Source: Rheum nobile
Lineage: Eukaryota; Streptophyta; Magnoliopsida; Caryophyllales; Polygonaceae
Length of the DNA stretch: 64,000 bases
Reading direction: 5' to 3'
Assembly: GCA_027886185.1 (NCBI GenBank)
Contig: WOAB01000864.1
Span: 2,356,001 to 2,420,000, forward strand
In this document: positions 1-11,230 of the stretch, piece by piece
Numbering within the stretch: position 1 is the stretch's first letter
Layout: each line of letters starts with the position of its first letter
Program-made: the position numbers and the translations under genes
The notes under the pieces: generated by a model
Seen by the model: the letters and a program-made list of their open reading frames with translations, nothing else
What the model was told of the DNA's origin: nothing
The model's database searches: none

Positions 1-175
1 TTAGGCTTGATTCCCAGTTCGCTCGTTGTGAGTTGAGGTTGTAGAACCTAGTAACTCGGTTCGAGTCCATCAATAGAAATTACCAAGTTGATCTATTCTA
101 AGTTGATTTTATTATAATAATTATATCAAAATGATACTAAAGTGATAAAATCCTTGGAATTTGATCGGTAAATAG

Positions 176-1504
176 ATGGTGAACATGAGGAACACTATCC
201 GTACTGGTGCTGGGCCAAGCAATGACCCTAGACTAAATCCGAGGAATGTTGCAGACCCATTAGAAGAGCGTGAGTCTGTCTTTCATAATAATCCTGGAGG
301 CAACGACCCAGCTAGGGACAACGCTCCAAGGATATTTGATAAAGCAGCTGTTGCAGAAATTCGGAGAATCGTCATGCAAGCGATTGCCGACGCGTTACGC
401 CCGAATGTGCATCAGGCATAAGGAGTGCCAGTATCTCGAGAAGTTCCGAGGTTTGAGGAACAAGAGAACCATGTGCTACAGGGAGGGGTGATCAAGAATA
501 GAGGGGAGTATGGCCGAGCCCTGAAGGCTGTTAACTCCACGAGGCCTGACATCTTCGATGGGAAAGGAGAGCCAGTCAAGGTGGCTCATTGGTTTTCCCA
601 CATGGAGCGGTTATTCCGCAATGTTGAGTGCACTGAAGCTGATAAGGTGCATATAGCCTCTCTTCAGTTAAAGGAAGAAGCCAGCGAATGGTGGCAGAGT
701 ACCGGCTTAGCTGATAGCACGGTATTGACCTGGTCTATGTTTAAGACCAAGATGACTGATCGTTTCTTCTCTCGTGCTATGAGGGAGGAGAAACACAAGG
801 AGTTTCTGTATCCGCAAACGGATGGATTGAAGGTGACCGAGCTTGCAACCAAATTCAATCATCTAATGCAGTACGCTGGACCTGAGATATCCAGTGAGGC
901 ACAGAAGATCTGGTATTTCCACGAATGGATGAGTCCAGACATCAAGCCGATGATGGTGCACCATACATGCTCTACTCTGGAGCAGTATGTGGATACAGCC
1001 TACAAGCTGGAGGTGACTCTGAAGGAGTCGACCAAGAAGCGTAACAGCCAGAGGCAAGTGCAGTACCAGCCTCAGGCAAGTGGGTTCAAACGCCCCGCGC
1101 CACCATCAGATTTTGCCAAATCTGGCCGAGCAAGAACGGATAAGACTCATGATGAGTCTACGCAACGTTCTGGCCAAGGCAATAATCCGATTCAGTGTTA
1201 CAACTGCGGTACGCACGGGCACAAGAGCAATGAATGTCTGAAGGATAAAAAGACATGCTTTGACTGCGGAAAGGAGGGTCATATGCATGCGTTCTGTCAG
1301 CGGAGGAATGTGAAAGGAGCTGAGTCACGGCAAGGGTCTGTTAATCAGAACAACCGACCCAAGTTCAGTCCGGTGGAAGCTCCTAGCCCTTCAATGCAGA
1401 CGACTGCGCAGAACAAAGGGAAAGCCCCGATGGCTTCAGGAAGTCAAGGTCAACGCCTATACGTGATGTGTGAGGCGGATGGACCCTATGCTCCTAATGC
1501 TTAG
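176..1504 (+). pseudogene. gag: gag (capsid-nucleocapsid) of Tekay-like element, one internal stop
   Basis: The frame starts at ATG 176 (MVNMRNT, the usual gag start in this lineage) and runs to TAG at 1502-1504, about 442 codons. One TAA at 419-421 breaks it near residue 82. The capsid core (retrotransposon gag domain) spans roughly residues 120-270. Two CCHC zinc knuckles follow, CYNCGTHGHKSNEC near nucleotide 1197 and CFDCGKEGHMHAFC near 1257, which would bind the genomic RNA. The tail is Ser/Gln-rich. Gag forms the cytoplasmic particle in which reverse transcription occurs. A second ATG at 425 lies after the stop, but the homologous N terminus upstream argues that the true start is 176. 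Confidence 0.88.
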
Positions 1505-4140
1505 AGTACTTTGTATCTGCATTACACTTTTGTTAATGTGTTGTTGATGTGGGTGCTACCCAGACTTTCATTTTGGATGGTTGTAAGTTAAGTTGTGTGT
1601 GCAACGAGGTTATGAACCTTTTATTGTAACTCTTCTTATATATGAACCTTTGGTTTATACCAAGTTAATGTTTCGTTGCTTGGTATGGGGTAATGTCTCG
1701 TGTTCGAGACTCACCAACAACCTCTTAGGAGATAGCTGCCTATTAATTAGGTGGAGCTACCAAGGATGGGTTGAGATGTATGGACAGCGGCTCATGGCAA
1801 CAGAGGACGCTGGTAATGGCTGGGCCTGGACTCGGAGCCACTAGTGAGTCGTCTGTGAACCATGTAGTGGGCTGGTCCAAGATGGTGACCATTTTGTGGG
1901 AACCAATTGTCTGTCGGATTGTCGATTGCCATCAAGGATAAGAAATTCAAAGCGATTTGACCTAAATAACCATGGTCCCATACGATAATTATTTTCGGTA
2001 TGGATTGACGGAAGCGTCACAAGGCAGTGATCGACTTCAATTTTTTATATTTCTGTGGTTAGAGGATTTACGGGTGTCTTTCCAGAAGATATTCCTGGAT
2101 ACCCCGAATCGTGTCGTGGAGTTTGCAATTGATCTCGAGCCGTGTACCACGCCGATCTCTGAGGCACCGTACCGGATGGCTCCTATTGAGATGCAAGAGT
2201 TGAAGAAGCAACTCAAGAATCTTCCTGACAAAAGTTATATAAAGCTGAGTGCATCACCTTGAGTAGGAGTGCCCTAGTTTTATTTGTCAAAATAAAAGAT
2301 GCAAGAGTTTGACTTTCGAGAGTTGAATAAAGTCACGATCAAGAGCAAGTATATGTTACCAAGGAGGGATGATCTGTTGGATCAACTATAGGGAGCAAAA
2401 GTTTTCTCCAAGATCGACCTGAGATCTGGTTTTCATCAGCTCAGGATTCGTGAGGATGATATTCCGAGGATTGCATTCGGACGAGAGATGGTTACTACGA
2501 GTTTGTAGTCATGCCATCTGGATCTACGAATGCTCTAGCAGTTTTCTTGAACCTAGTGCATCGATGTTTTAGACCAATACTTGAATAAGTTCATAGTGGT
2601 CTTCATCAATGTCATTTTGATATTTTCCCGAGCAAGGAAGCTCACAGGGAACATCTGTGGATTGCTTTATCGGTCCTTAGACCAAGTCGGCTGTACGCAA
2701 AGTGGGCTAAGTGCGATTGTTGGATCTAGAAGTGGCTTTCTTAGGCCATGTGATCAATAAGAATGAGGTTATGGTTATTCCCCAGAAGAGTGAATCAGTA
2801 GTAGTTTGAAAGCGGCCTCAGGGTGTGAGCGAGGTGCGCAGTTTCCCAGAGCTTACTGAGCATTATAGACGGTTCATGGAAGGATTTTTCTAAGATCACT
2901 CCACCTATGACCAGTCTGTTCCGCAAGGGCAACAAGAAGTTGTCTGGGATGACAAGTGCAAGACCAGTTTTCAAGAAGTTGAAACAGTGTCTGACTTATG
3001 CACCAGTTTTGGCATTGTCAGAAAGAATGATGGCTATATGGTCTATAGTTAATGCTTCGAGAAATGGGTTGGGATGTGTCTTTGATGCAGAAAGGCAAGG
3101 ATATTGCATACGCATCTAGACAATTGAAAACCTATGAAGCAAACTAACCAACACATGACCTAGAACTAGTAGCAATAGTATTTGTATTGGAAACTGAGGT
3201 TACTTGGGTAACCCAGAGGTCAGCAGAAGTTTCCACCAGGAGATTGTCCATTACATGGCATTCCTAAGACCATTGTATCGGATCGAGATGGCCGATTCAT
3301 GTCAAGTTTATAGCAAGAACTTCACAAGGCCATGGGAACTGAATTATGATTCAACAGCGTTTCATCCTCAGACAGATGGTCAGTCTGAAAGACCATCTAG
3401 ACCCTAGAGGATATGCTAAGAAGCATACGTACTCGATCATCCGACTAGCTGGAAAGACAGCCTAAGTCTGATTGAGCTCACGTACGATAATAGCTGGCAT
3501 GCTACAATCAAGATGGCTCCGTTTGAAGCTTTGTATGGTCACAGAGATAGATCTCAGATTTGTTGGGTTGAGTACGCCGACAAGATTCTACTTGGACCAG
3601 AGTTGGTCGAAAGGACAACTTCGAACATTGCTCTGAGTAGACAGAGGTTGTTGACCGCTCAGAGTCGACAAAAGTTTTACGCAGATCAGAAGCGTTAAAG
3701 TGTTAAGTTCGAGGTTGGTGGCAAGGTACTTGTCACAGTATCGCCACCCAAGGATGTTTTCAGGTTTGGTAAGCGTGGGAAGCTTAACCCTCGCTACATG
3801 GGACCATTCAAGATTCTGGATAGAGTAAGATCTCTAACGTACCGTTTGGCATTGTCGCCATCGGCATACCCAGTGTATAATGTGTTCCACGTATCATTGC
3901 TAAGGATATTTGTGCCAAGATGAGTCTCGTAGGCTGAGCTATAAGGATGTCAAGATTCAGGCAAATGGTTCTTGAGAGGAGATGCCAGTGTGTATTCGCG
4001 AACGTCGTGTGAAGCGACTGTGCAACTAGATCGTACTGTTGGTACGAGTTATGTGGTCCAGGTCTGGGACTGAGGAAGTTACTTGGGAAACCGAGACAGA
4101 GATGCTCAGACACTTTCCCGAGTTGTTTTTTGGCCAAGTT
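1505..4140 (+). pseudogene. pol: degenerate pol: PR, RT, RNase H, integrase, chromodomain-like tail
   Basis: Fragments of pol appear in order but in changing frames. The protease motif DVGATQTF is near 1550, with the active Asp kept and the next residue changed. RT begins near 1972-2262 (block VEFAIDLEP...APYRMAP) and continues after frameshifts with FSKIDLRSGFHQLRI near 2405. RNase H traces lie near 2900-3120. Integrase keeps the segment AFHPQTDGQSE near 3357 and MAPFEALYGH near 3513. The integrase N-terminal zinc domain and much of the core are missing, so an internal deletion near 3190 is likely. A chromodomain-like piece ending in EEVTWETETEMLRHFPELF lies near 4070-4130; in chromoviruses this tail directs integration to marked chromatin. 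At least eight stops or frameshifts make it non-functional. Confidence 0.85.
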
Positions 4141-4160
4141 TCGGGGTCGAAACTTCTTTT

Positions 4161-4170
4161 AAGGGGGAGG
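4161..4170 (+). other. polypurine tract
   Basis: A run of ten purines, AAGGGGGAGG, lies three bases before the LTR start TGTGATACCCC. It is the expected plus-strand DNA primer site of a Ty3/gypsy element. Confidence 0.85.
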
Positions 4171-4425
4171 TGATGTGATACCCCGTAATTTTGTAAGGTT
4201 ATTTTGGGAATTATGGAATTTTCCCGAGTACCCGTTGTGTACGTCGGATTTAATTCAGGTAGCTTGAGACATTCTATAATGTGCTCTGTATCTGTAATGT
4301 TTTTCTCAGTGAAATAATATACATACATCATGCCTTAGAGTTTAATTGTCGTTCGCGTACGATAATTTTTATCCCGGTTTAACGTCGGGTTCGTTCAAAG
4401 CTGAATGGGCGGGAAAAGGGAGAAA

Positions 4426-4560
4426 CGGCGACCGCCGTGGTTGGGCCCGAGAAGTCAGCGTGTCAGCTTCTAGCTGGCCGCGACAGGCCTAGCGACGGCG
4501 ACCGCCGCACTTACGGCGACCGCCGCGTGCCCGCCGCAGGCAAAATCACGGCGACCGCCG
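4426..4560 (+). repeat. GC-rich inverted-repeat cassettes, class CGGCG-AC-CGCCG (U3, cluster 1)
   Basis: Perfect copies of CGGCGACCGCCG start at 4426, 4496, 4514 and 4549. Arms are 5 bp around a 2-bp centre; at 4549 the arms extend to 10 bp (AATCACGGCG and its complement). The solo LTR of the same family has corresponding copies on the reverse strand at 20507-20641. Confidence 0.85.
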
Positions 4561-4667
4561 TGATTGTCCAGTGGGCATTGCCCGTCGGTCGCCGGCGTCG
4601 TTCGAGGCGTGCCGTTGCATCGTTTGCCGCGTCTTAGGGTTTGTTGGGTACTCCTTGGGGTTTTCCT

Positions 4668-4675
4668 ATATATAG
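4668..4675 (+). promoter_or_regulatory. LTR TATA box
   Basis: CTATATATAG lies in the first quarter of the LTR, where the U3 promoter is expected. The solo LTR of the family has CCTATAAATAG (reverse strand, about 20391-20401) at the same place. Transcription would start about 30 bp downstream. Confidence 0.6.
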
Positions 4676-4917
4676 AGGAGCTTGGGCATGGGTTTTGGGT
4701 CATCTACAACCCCGAATCGCTGCCAAAATTCTCCCTCAAAGTGAGTTGAGTTTCGTCGGTTTTCTTGTGCTCGCCGGAGGTGTTGTGGTGTGTTTCCAGA
4801 GTGCCTTTGTGAAGCTTTTGGTTAGCCTTGGAGGTTAGAAGCCAAAGCAAGTCGAGGGAGGCCGAACCGCTCGTGTTGGGGTGAGATTTCTCTCGTTTCT
4901 GTCAGCCGTGTTCTTCA

Positions 4918-4969
4918 CGGCGACCGCCGTGATGAATACGGCGACCGCCGCCAAGAACGGCGACCGCCG
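4918..4969 (+). repeat. GC-rich inverted-repeat cassettes, class CGGCG-AC-CGCCG (cluster 2)
   Basis: Three perfect copies start at 4918, 4939 and 4958, spaced 21 and 19 bp. The solo LTR has the same trio at 20093, 20114 and 20135 (21, 21). They lie downstream of the TATA box, so they would be in the transcript. Confidence 0.85.
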
Positions 4970-6657
4970 CCAGAGCCCAGAACGCCTACGTGGCTTTGGC
5001 TTGGTTGGTTGTTGTCGTGGCGTCTTTCCTTTCGTGTTCTTTCACCGTGTTTAGATTCGTACTGTTTATGTCGGATCTAACTTAGGGTTCCTTTTATGGG
5101 TCGACTCGAAGGTTGTTGTGCTGTCGGAACTATACCGTGTCGAGCCCGGAATCCAGTTGACGTCGTTAGACTATTCTGCGGATTAAGGCAAGTGGCGGTT
5201 CGCTCTTGCTCATTCGTTCCATATTTATATTAATTATCAGTAGTTTATCTGAGTAATTAATTTGGAATGAATATTCTGTTTGTCTGGAAACGGTTTTGTT
5301 AAACTGTTTTGAAAATCATATAATAGGTTGTATATCTGTTAGAACAATGCTATTATCTGTGATCGCCTTTCGGGCCTTTATGTGGATTTATCCAGTAACT
5401 GTTGTTGTGCTATACTGTTTAGTTAGCACTAGTGGCTAGGAACGCTATGTACCTTGAGGGGGTTTAGCTGTTTCTTTATAACTGGTACTTGGTGGTTCGT
5501 CCCCAGTACTTTCTCTTTGGTCATGACCATACCCTTTCACAGGGTAGGCGCACTTCACTAGTGCCAAATCTTTCAGGGTTCATCCCTTCTATAACTCTTG
5601 TGAGGAGATCTGATATCTCTTGTGAGGAGATCCGATATCTCTTGTATGGAGATGTAAAAGCTTATAACGTAATGCTCCTTTTGGAATTTAAAAAGATAAG
5701 TGCCCGAATGCACATGATTAATATACCTTGGGCGAGTAGTGCAACTAAGTTATAGTGCAGCTAGGAACACTCGTCTCGACTCTGATCATAGTACGTTCTC
5801 TTTCCAATCTGGATTCGCTGTAGGCGATGAGGTTGGTCGTGAACCGAAGCATCTCAGTCAACTTTTAAATCATTGTTGTATGATCCTGTAATCATTCCAG
5901 ATTTGTCATATTTCATTAAAGACTCAATCTCTTGGAGTCTCGTTTCGAGTTGATTTCTGTGAAGATTCAGTCTTCCAAAATCTTCTCTTGTGCATACCTC
6001 TTGTTTATTCCAGTAGGAGTATGGTGGTTGACAAGCGTACTCGATTATCATTCGAGGGACGAGGAGTCTAACCTAATACAACTGCTTCGAACCATTCTGC
6101 TTTTTACCCTTGCTAGTCTATTCAAGTAGACTAACCCACGAACATTGTTCTCCGCATGTGGGCTGATGTCATCCGTTCGATTCGGCACATCAGATAGAGC
6201 GAAGATTTGAGGAGACTAGATTGACTATGAAGACGACGGTTGTTTTTGGATGTTTTAATAATTGCTTTTAATCAGGTTGAGATCCTTGGGCAGGTGATCA
6301 TCACGATCACAACCCCGTTTGTAAAATCTTTTATTTGTCTTCCGCTGTACTTTATTTGAACTCTGTGTTTGGCCTATTCGGGATTGGGTTGTAATCCTGT
6401 AACTCATGTTTCATTTGATTGATGTTTTGATTTGGATACTTTGATCATTATGTATCATTGTATGCCTTAAATTGTATTTAATCCGGCAAAGCCTTGGGTG
6501 ATCTCGGTAAGGAACACTGGGGTCACTAGCGGTAATACCTTTCCAAATGGGTTAAGATTTGGGGGTGTTACACCATACCCATACGTGGACACAATAGACC
6601 GCCGTGGGCGTTATGAGCGCATGCAGCGCACTGAGGCGCTTCACGATGCCTTGGACC

Positions 6658-7100
6658 TAGACCTGATCAAACACGAGCCCGAGCCGGGCCCGTGTCATTT
6701 TTTGAGCCCGTTTTGTGGGCTCGGGCCGGGCCGGACCCATTTGTCGGGCCCAAGGTGGTAACTGTGCCCACCCGGAAGTCCGGGCCGGGCCGACCCACGG
6801 GTAGCCCGCAAGGCATACAACCTATTTTTAAATTAACTTTTTAATGTATTTTTTTAGTTTTTTTTTGTATTTGACGGGCCGGGCCGGCCCGTTAAATTAT
6901 TATTTTTAATGTATATTTTTAGGTTAGATTTATTTTTTAATGTATTTTTTAAATATATTTTTATATAATTAAAATTTTATACGGGCCGAGCGGCCCGTAC
7001 GGCCTTGGCCATGTTACCGGGCCCGGCCCGTTCGGATTAAAACCCTTGTCCAGGCCCGTATTGTTTAGCGGGCGGGTCGGCCCGCGTTTGCTCAGGTCTA
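6658..7100. mobile_element. hAT-type MITE (443 bp) with 8-bp target duplication
   Basis: Terminal inverted repeats begin TAGACCTGA at the left and end TCAGGTCTA at the right. They continue as an imperfect match of about 25 bp (CAAAC, then a GC stretch). An 8-bp duplication, CTTGGACC, flanks it exactly (6650-6657 and 7101-7108), which is the hAT hallmark. Subterminal GGGCCGGGCC-type repeats in both orientations are common in plant hAT elements. The centre is AT-rich and encodes no transposase, so mobility would need an autonomous relative. It interrupts the gag of E; taking away the element and one TSD copy leaves the gag frame open. Confidence 0.93.
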
Positions 7101-8299
7101 CTTGGACCGACAACGCGAAACAGCATGCGGCCAAGCCAGCGGCCGCGAGCCCCACACAGCGCGTTTGCGCCCCAGTCGCAGTCACGACCCCGACACTCAC
7201 CATCACTCTGCACCGCGTCGCAAGTACCCTTCTCCTATTGCCTTTACTGAATTCGCTGACGATTGCTTTGAGCTTGAAGGTGACCCAAATCCGGGCAATT
7301 TTCACCCGCCCATGGGCAACCCCGTGGAAAGCCAGCTACTACCCCCTGACTACATTCCGCTTGAGATCCCGACGCCTCCACGCAGACCTCCATAGCATGC
7401 TACCCCATCCATGCCAGCCAATGATGTCAGCGGTTTTCCAGCAGCGCCTTTCGGTCGCGAGCCTCCTCCAGGCGATCGCGATGCCCGCTGTCGCCAGCGG
7501 CGCCCTAGGCTTGACCCTCCAGCCGACTATGACGAGTTTTACGATGAATTCGACATGACTTATCTCGACCGAGGCCATGACGCTAGGCGCTACGCAGACC
7601 GCTGCCCTGTGGCTCCCCAGTTCGCAGGTCGCCGCGACATTAAGGTAACTCTTGACCACTTATGCGGTGAATACGATCCCTCTGCGTTTTTAGATTGGAT
7701 GCAGGCCACAGAGTATGCCATGCAACATTGCCAATACAGAGAGTTCGAGAAGGTAGAGATAGCCACACTACATTTCTGCGGCGCTGCGCGAACCTGGTGG
7801 CACCGCTTCATCACCGACAAGCATCGGCGCAATCTGGAGCCTATTGACCAGTGGCATCAGCTTGTGTTCATCATGCGCCGCAAGTATGTCCCTGATGATT
7901 ACCAGAACCGAATGAGGATGGACATTGCGCTTGCTCACCAGGGCACACAGACACCGCTCGAGTTCTTCTCTAGGCTCGAGGACATGTACTACAAGGCAGG
8001 CATGAGCGTAGCCCCTTCTACTCTGCGCACAAAGTTTTTGAGTGGCCTGAACAATCCTATCCAGGACCAGCTGGAGATCATGCGTATTCGGGACCTCAAC
8101 ACACTCACCCATACAGCCATGCAGATCCACGAACAACTCGTGTGCCAGAAACAGGCCCCATGGCCCCAGACATCGTCTCGCATGTATGACTCTCATCCTA
8201 GTCCTTATTTTGGTACTAATGCTTCATCCAATGCGCAACCTAGGACTGCCCCGCCTGCAGCCAGTCGTGGCCCTCCCCGAGCCGTCCACGCGTCCCGCG

Positions 8300-8427
8300 C
8301 CCTTACGCTTGCCGCATCGGCCAATGCTGTCACACCGCGCACCGATAGGACCCGTGACCAGGACTGCTTCAAGTATGACGGCCGTGGCCACATCCAGCGT
8401 GACTGCCCCAACCCAAATAAAAATCTC
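8300..8427 (+). repeat. 128-bp direct repeat, left copy
   Basis: This piece of E gag (Ala-rich linker and zinc knuckle) is repeated at 31386-31513 with about three differences. The two copies flank the whole 23 kb Athila insertion complex. It is far too long for a normal 5-bp target duplication. Confidence 0.93.
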
Positions 8428-8448
8428 AAGTGAAGATAGGTGTCAATT

Positions 8449-8466
8449 TGGCGCCATTGCCGGGGA
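8449..8466 (+). other. primer-binding site, tRNA-Asp type
   Basis: TGGCGCCATTGCCGGGGA differs at one base from the 18-nt site in elements B, F and G. It is the Athila-type site complementary to the 3' end of tRNA-Asp, used to prime reverse transcription. Confidence 0.85.
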
Positions 8467-8520
8467 AGGTTTTTGTTTGTTGTGTGTTTTCGTGATTGAT
8501 TGTTGGTGGAGACCTATCTT

Positions 8521-10228
8521 ATGGTCGACACCCGTAGTACTGACTCTCCCCTTCTAGCTTTGGATCCAGAGATTGACAGATATTTCCTTAGAGACCTGCG
8601 CAATCAAGGAGAAGACGGAGAAGAAGGAGTAGATACAGTTGGAACCGTTGAGACTGCTACTACCCCATCTATTGCAATGGCTGGAACTAGAACTCTGAGA
8701 GAGCTTACTGAGCCGAATATTGGGGCTCAACCCCTAGCTGTGATCATCCCTGCACTAGGAGAAGGGGTGAACTTTGAATTGAAGTCGGGAGTTGTTGCTT
8801 ACCTCCCTAAATTCCACGGTCTGAGTGGAGAGGATCCGAATTCTCACCTGGGCAAGTTCCACAATGTCTGCATGACCATGAAGCCCAGGAACGTGACCGA
8901 AGATCAAATCAAAATGAGAGCTTTTGGTTTTTCTCTACTCGACTCTGCGAGCGATTGGTATTATCACCTGCCGCCAGGAACCATAGATACATGGACGAAG
9001 CTTCACAAAGCGTTCCTGGACAAATATTTTCCCACGAAGAAGGCGAATGCTTTGAAAAAGGAAATTGCCAACATCGAGCAGGCTGGTGATGAAACACTTT
9101 ATGATTATTTGGAGAGGTACAAGAGGCTTTGTTCCAGCTGCCCATTCCACGGGTATGCCAAGCAAGATCTTGTTCTCTATTTTCACAATGGTCTACTGGA
9201 CCAAGAAAGAAGAATGGTTGATGTTGCATGCGGTGGAAGTATTATGAACCTGACACCGGATGACGCTATGAATAGACTCCAGGAGATGAGTGAGAGCACC
9301 CGGAATTTCGGGAAGACATACCAGAGGAAGGCGGTCAATGTTGTGACCCCTGTAGGATCAAGCCCGGTGTTGACTGAGTTGGCCGAGTTGAAGGAGATAG
9401 TTATGAAGATAGCAAATCAGAATGCCCCTCAACACGCCAGAGCATGCGGTTTTTGCTCTAATCAGGCCCACTACACCGATGCTTGTCCTCAGCTGCAAGA
9501 GGACGGTGTTGTCGAAGTCAATGCTGTAGGAGGCTACGGCGCTCCTAGACAACAATATGGTGGACAACCTAATTACAACCAGAGAGGCCGTGATCACCCA
9601 GGATTCAGATGGAGTGACCCTCAGGGCGGTCAGCAACCGACACAACAGTAATACCAGCCGGCTCAGCAACAACAGTACCAGCAAAGAGCTCAGTACCAAC
9701 AGAGACCTCAAGGTCAAACTTCTAGAGCTTTGACTGAAGATTTGCTGAAGACGTTGACTCAGCACTTTGCCACACATGTGCAAGCCACTGAGTCGAGTAT
9801 CAAGAACACGGAGAGGCAGATTGGCCAGTTAGCCGATGAGGTGACCAAGATTAACCAAAGGGCCTCAAACTCCCTGCCATCCCAGACCACTATGAACCCC
9901 AGAGAAAACGTGAGTGCTATCACGCTAAGAAGTGGTAAGACGGTCGTTGCTCCTATTGCTGAAGAGGAGAACGAAAATCCGGAGAAAGCAGTCACTGAGC
10001 GCCCCGCGGTCGATGTCACCGCGACCTCACCGCCCCGCGGCGACGCTCGCCGCGACCCGGTGCCTGTGCTCAGGAAAGACACCGCGACCTCACCGCCCCG
10101 CGGCGATCACTTACACCCCACGGTGGGCTCGCCGCGACCTGATCCTCGAAAATTTGTTCCTGCTGAAGACACCTATGTTGATGATTACGTTCGGCCTGTG
10201 TTCCCTCCTCTAGGTTTAGAGAAGCCTT
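8521..10228 (+). pseudogene. gag: Athila gag (and linker), one stop, truncated before protease
   Basis: The start is ATG 8521 (MVDTRSTDS), matching MVHTR- starts of F and G; an earlier in-frame ATG at 8500 lies in the leader. The capsid core is about 8740-9330 (DWYYHLPPG, YERYKRLCSSCPFHGY-like block, then a conserved CGG motif). A degenerate knuckle CGFCSNQAHYTDACP lies near 9450. TAA at 9649-9651 breaks a Gln-rich stretch, and the frame continues in phase to about 10228. The linker at 10000-10135 encodes repeated SPPRGD from the GC-rich cassettes. It ends at GLEKP, before the protease. B is an inverted second copy of the first ~900 bp. Confidence 0.87.
10000..10135 (+). repeat. GC-rich cassettes, class CACCGC-CCC-GCGGTG, in gag linker
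   Basis: Several copies and variants of CACCGCCCCGCGGCG and CGCCGCGACCCGG lie here in the coding strand of fragment A. They are read as repeated SPPRGD/RRD peptides. The same class sits in the LTRs of B and D and in element C. Confidence 0.8.
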
Positions 10229-10261
10229 TTTTAATTCTTTTTGGCTTTTTCGATTTTGATT

Positions 10262-11154
10262 GCTATCTTCATAACTATCTCCTTCAACTCGGCCAACTCA
10301 GTCAACACCGGGCTTGGTCCTGCAGGGGTCACAGCATTGACCGCCTTCCTCTAGTATGTTTTCCCGAAATTCCGGGTGCTCTCACTCATCTCCTGGAGTC
10401 TATTCATAGCGTCATCCGGTGTCAGGTTTAGAATACTTCCACCGCATGCAGCATCAACCATTCTTCTTTCTTGGTCCAGCAGACCATTGTGCAAATAGAG
10501 AACAAGATCTTGCTTGGCATATCCGTGGAATGGGCAGCTGGAACAAAGCCTCTTGTACCTCTCCAAATAATCATAAAGTGTTTCATCACCAGCCTGCTCG
10601 ATGTTGGCAATTGCCTTTTTCAAAGCATTCGCCTTCTTCGTGGGAAAATATTTGTCCAGGAACGCTTTGTGAAGCTTCGTCCATGTATCTATGGTTCCTG
10701 GCGGCAGGTGATAATACCAATCGCTCGCAGAGTCGAGTAGAGAAAAACCAAAAGCTCTCATCTTGATTTGATCTTCGGTCACGTTCCTGGGCTTCATGGT
10801 CATGCAGACATTGTGGAACTTGCCCAGGTGAGAAATCAGATCCTCTCCACTCAGACCGTGGAATTTAGGGAGGTAAGCAACAACTCCCGACTTCAATTCA
10901 AAGTTCACCCCTTCTCCTAGTGCAGGGATGATGACAGCTAGGGGTTGAGCCCCAATATTCAGCTCAGTAAGCTCTCTCAGAGTTCCAGTTCCAGCCATTG
11001 CAATAACTGGGGTGGTAGCAGTCTCAACGGTTCCAACTGTATCTACTCCTTCTTCTCCGTCTTCTCCTTGATTGCGCAGGTTCCTAAGGAAAGATCTGTC
11101 AATCTCTGGATCCAAAGCTAGAAGGGGAGAGTCAGTACTACGGGTGTCGACCAT
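10262..11154 (-). pseudogene. gag: Athila gag N-terminal half (truncated)
   Basis: The frame is open from ATG at 11154 (MVDTRSTDS) through the capsid core to FGKTY near 10351, where it stops. Similarity to fragment A continues in another frame to about 10262 (the KEIVMKIAN region). It differs from A at only a few residues. No zinc knuckle, linker or protease follows, so it could at most give a truncated capsid. Confidence 0.85.
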
Positions 11155-11208
11155 AAGATAGGTCTCCACCAACAATCAATCACGAAAACACACAACAAAC
11201 AAAAACCC

Positions 11209-11226
11209 TCCCCGGCAACGGCGCCA
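11209..11226 (-). other. primer-binding site, tRNA-Asp type
   Basis: The minus strand reads TGGCGCCGTTGCCGGGGA, four bases inside the LTR end. The same 18-mer occurs in F (38064-38081) and G (58770-58787). Confidence 0.9.
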
Positions 11227-11230
11227 AATT

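Larger units (their letters stand above)
1..6572 (+). mobile_element. Tekay/Del-like chromovirus (Ty3/gypsy), 5' end outside window
   Basis: The order gag, protease, RT, RNase H, integrase, chromodomain-like tail, polypurine tract and 3' LTR reads left to right on the plus strand. The 5' LTR and primer site lie left of the window; bases 1-175 are 5' leader without a gene. The element is degenerate, with stops, frameshifts and a missing RNase H/integrase-N segment. It lies in the gag of element E, whose sequence resumes at 6573. The first five bases after the LTR (CCATA) would be the target duplication, but the partner copy is not in the window. A solo LTR of the same family occurs at 18487-20913. 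Lineage is inferred from the gag start (MVN-type), double zinc knuckle and chromodomain-like C terminus. Confidence 0.9.
4174..6572 (+). repeat. 3' LTR of Tekay-like element (2399 bp)
   Basis: It starts TGTGATACCCCG just after the polypurine tract and ends GGGTGTTACA, with short inverted ends TGT...ACA. The boundaries are confirmed by the reverse-oriented solo LTR at 18487-20913, which starts and ends at the same points and has its own target duplication. The LTR holds a TATA box near 4668 and seven copies of a GC-rich inverted repeat (see the repeat entries). Open frames inside it, for example at 4437-4838, come from these GC repeats and do not look coding. Confidence 0.92.
6573..8427 (+). 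pseudogene. gag: gag of element E, interrupted by a MITE and one stop
   Basis: The same reading frame can be followed before the MITE (...YERMQRTEALHDALD, to 6657) and after it (DRQRETACG..., from 7102). It has one TAG at 7393-7395 and then runs through 7411-8427. The capsid core lies about 7640-8130, with the tryptophan pair in RTWWHRF. The CCHC knuckle near 8362 has lost its second Cys (CFKYDGRGHIQRDC). The sequence stops at 8427 in ...PNPNKNL, where Athila sequence begins, and continues at 31514. The gag start lies left of the window or in the part displaced by the Tekay insertion. Confidence 0.85.
8428..10228 (+). mobile_element. Athila fragment A: primer site and gag, LTR almost fully lost
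   Basis: After E gag comes an LTR vestige (GATAGGTGTCA at 8435-8445), joined directly to the primer-binding site, leader and gag of an Athila element. Compared with LTR B, about 1.4 kb of LTR has collapsed between its first and last bases, where GTCA occurs at both ends. The right end at about 10228 runs into a ~32 bp AT-rich filler that matches the reverse complement of the Athila 3' UTR in cluster D (about 25390-25420), and then into inverted fragment B. Confidence 0.85.

Noticed and set aside
4437..4838. Overlapping open frames in the Tekay-like LTR
   Set aside because: They arise from GC-rich inverted repeats, differ in the sister solo LTR, and lack family similarity.
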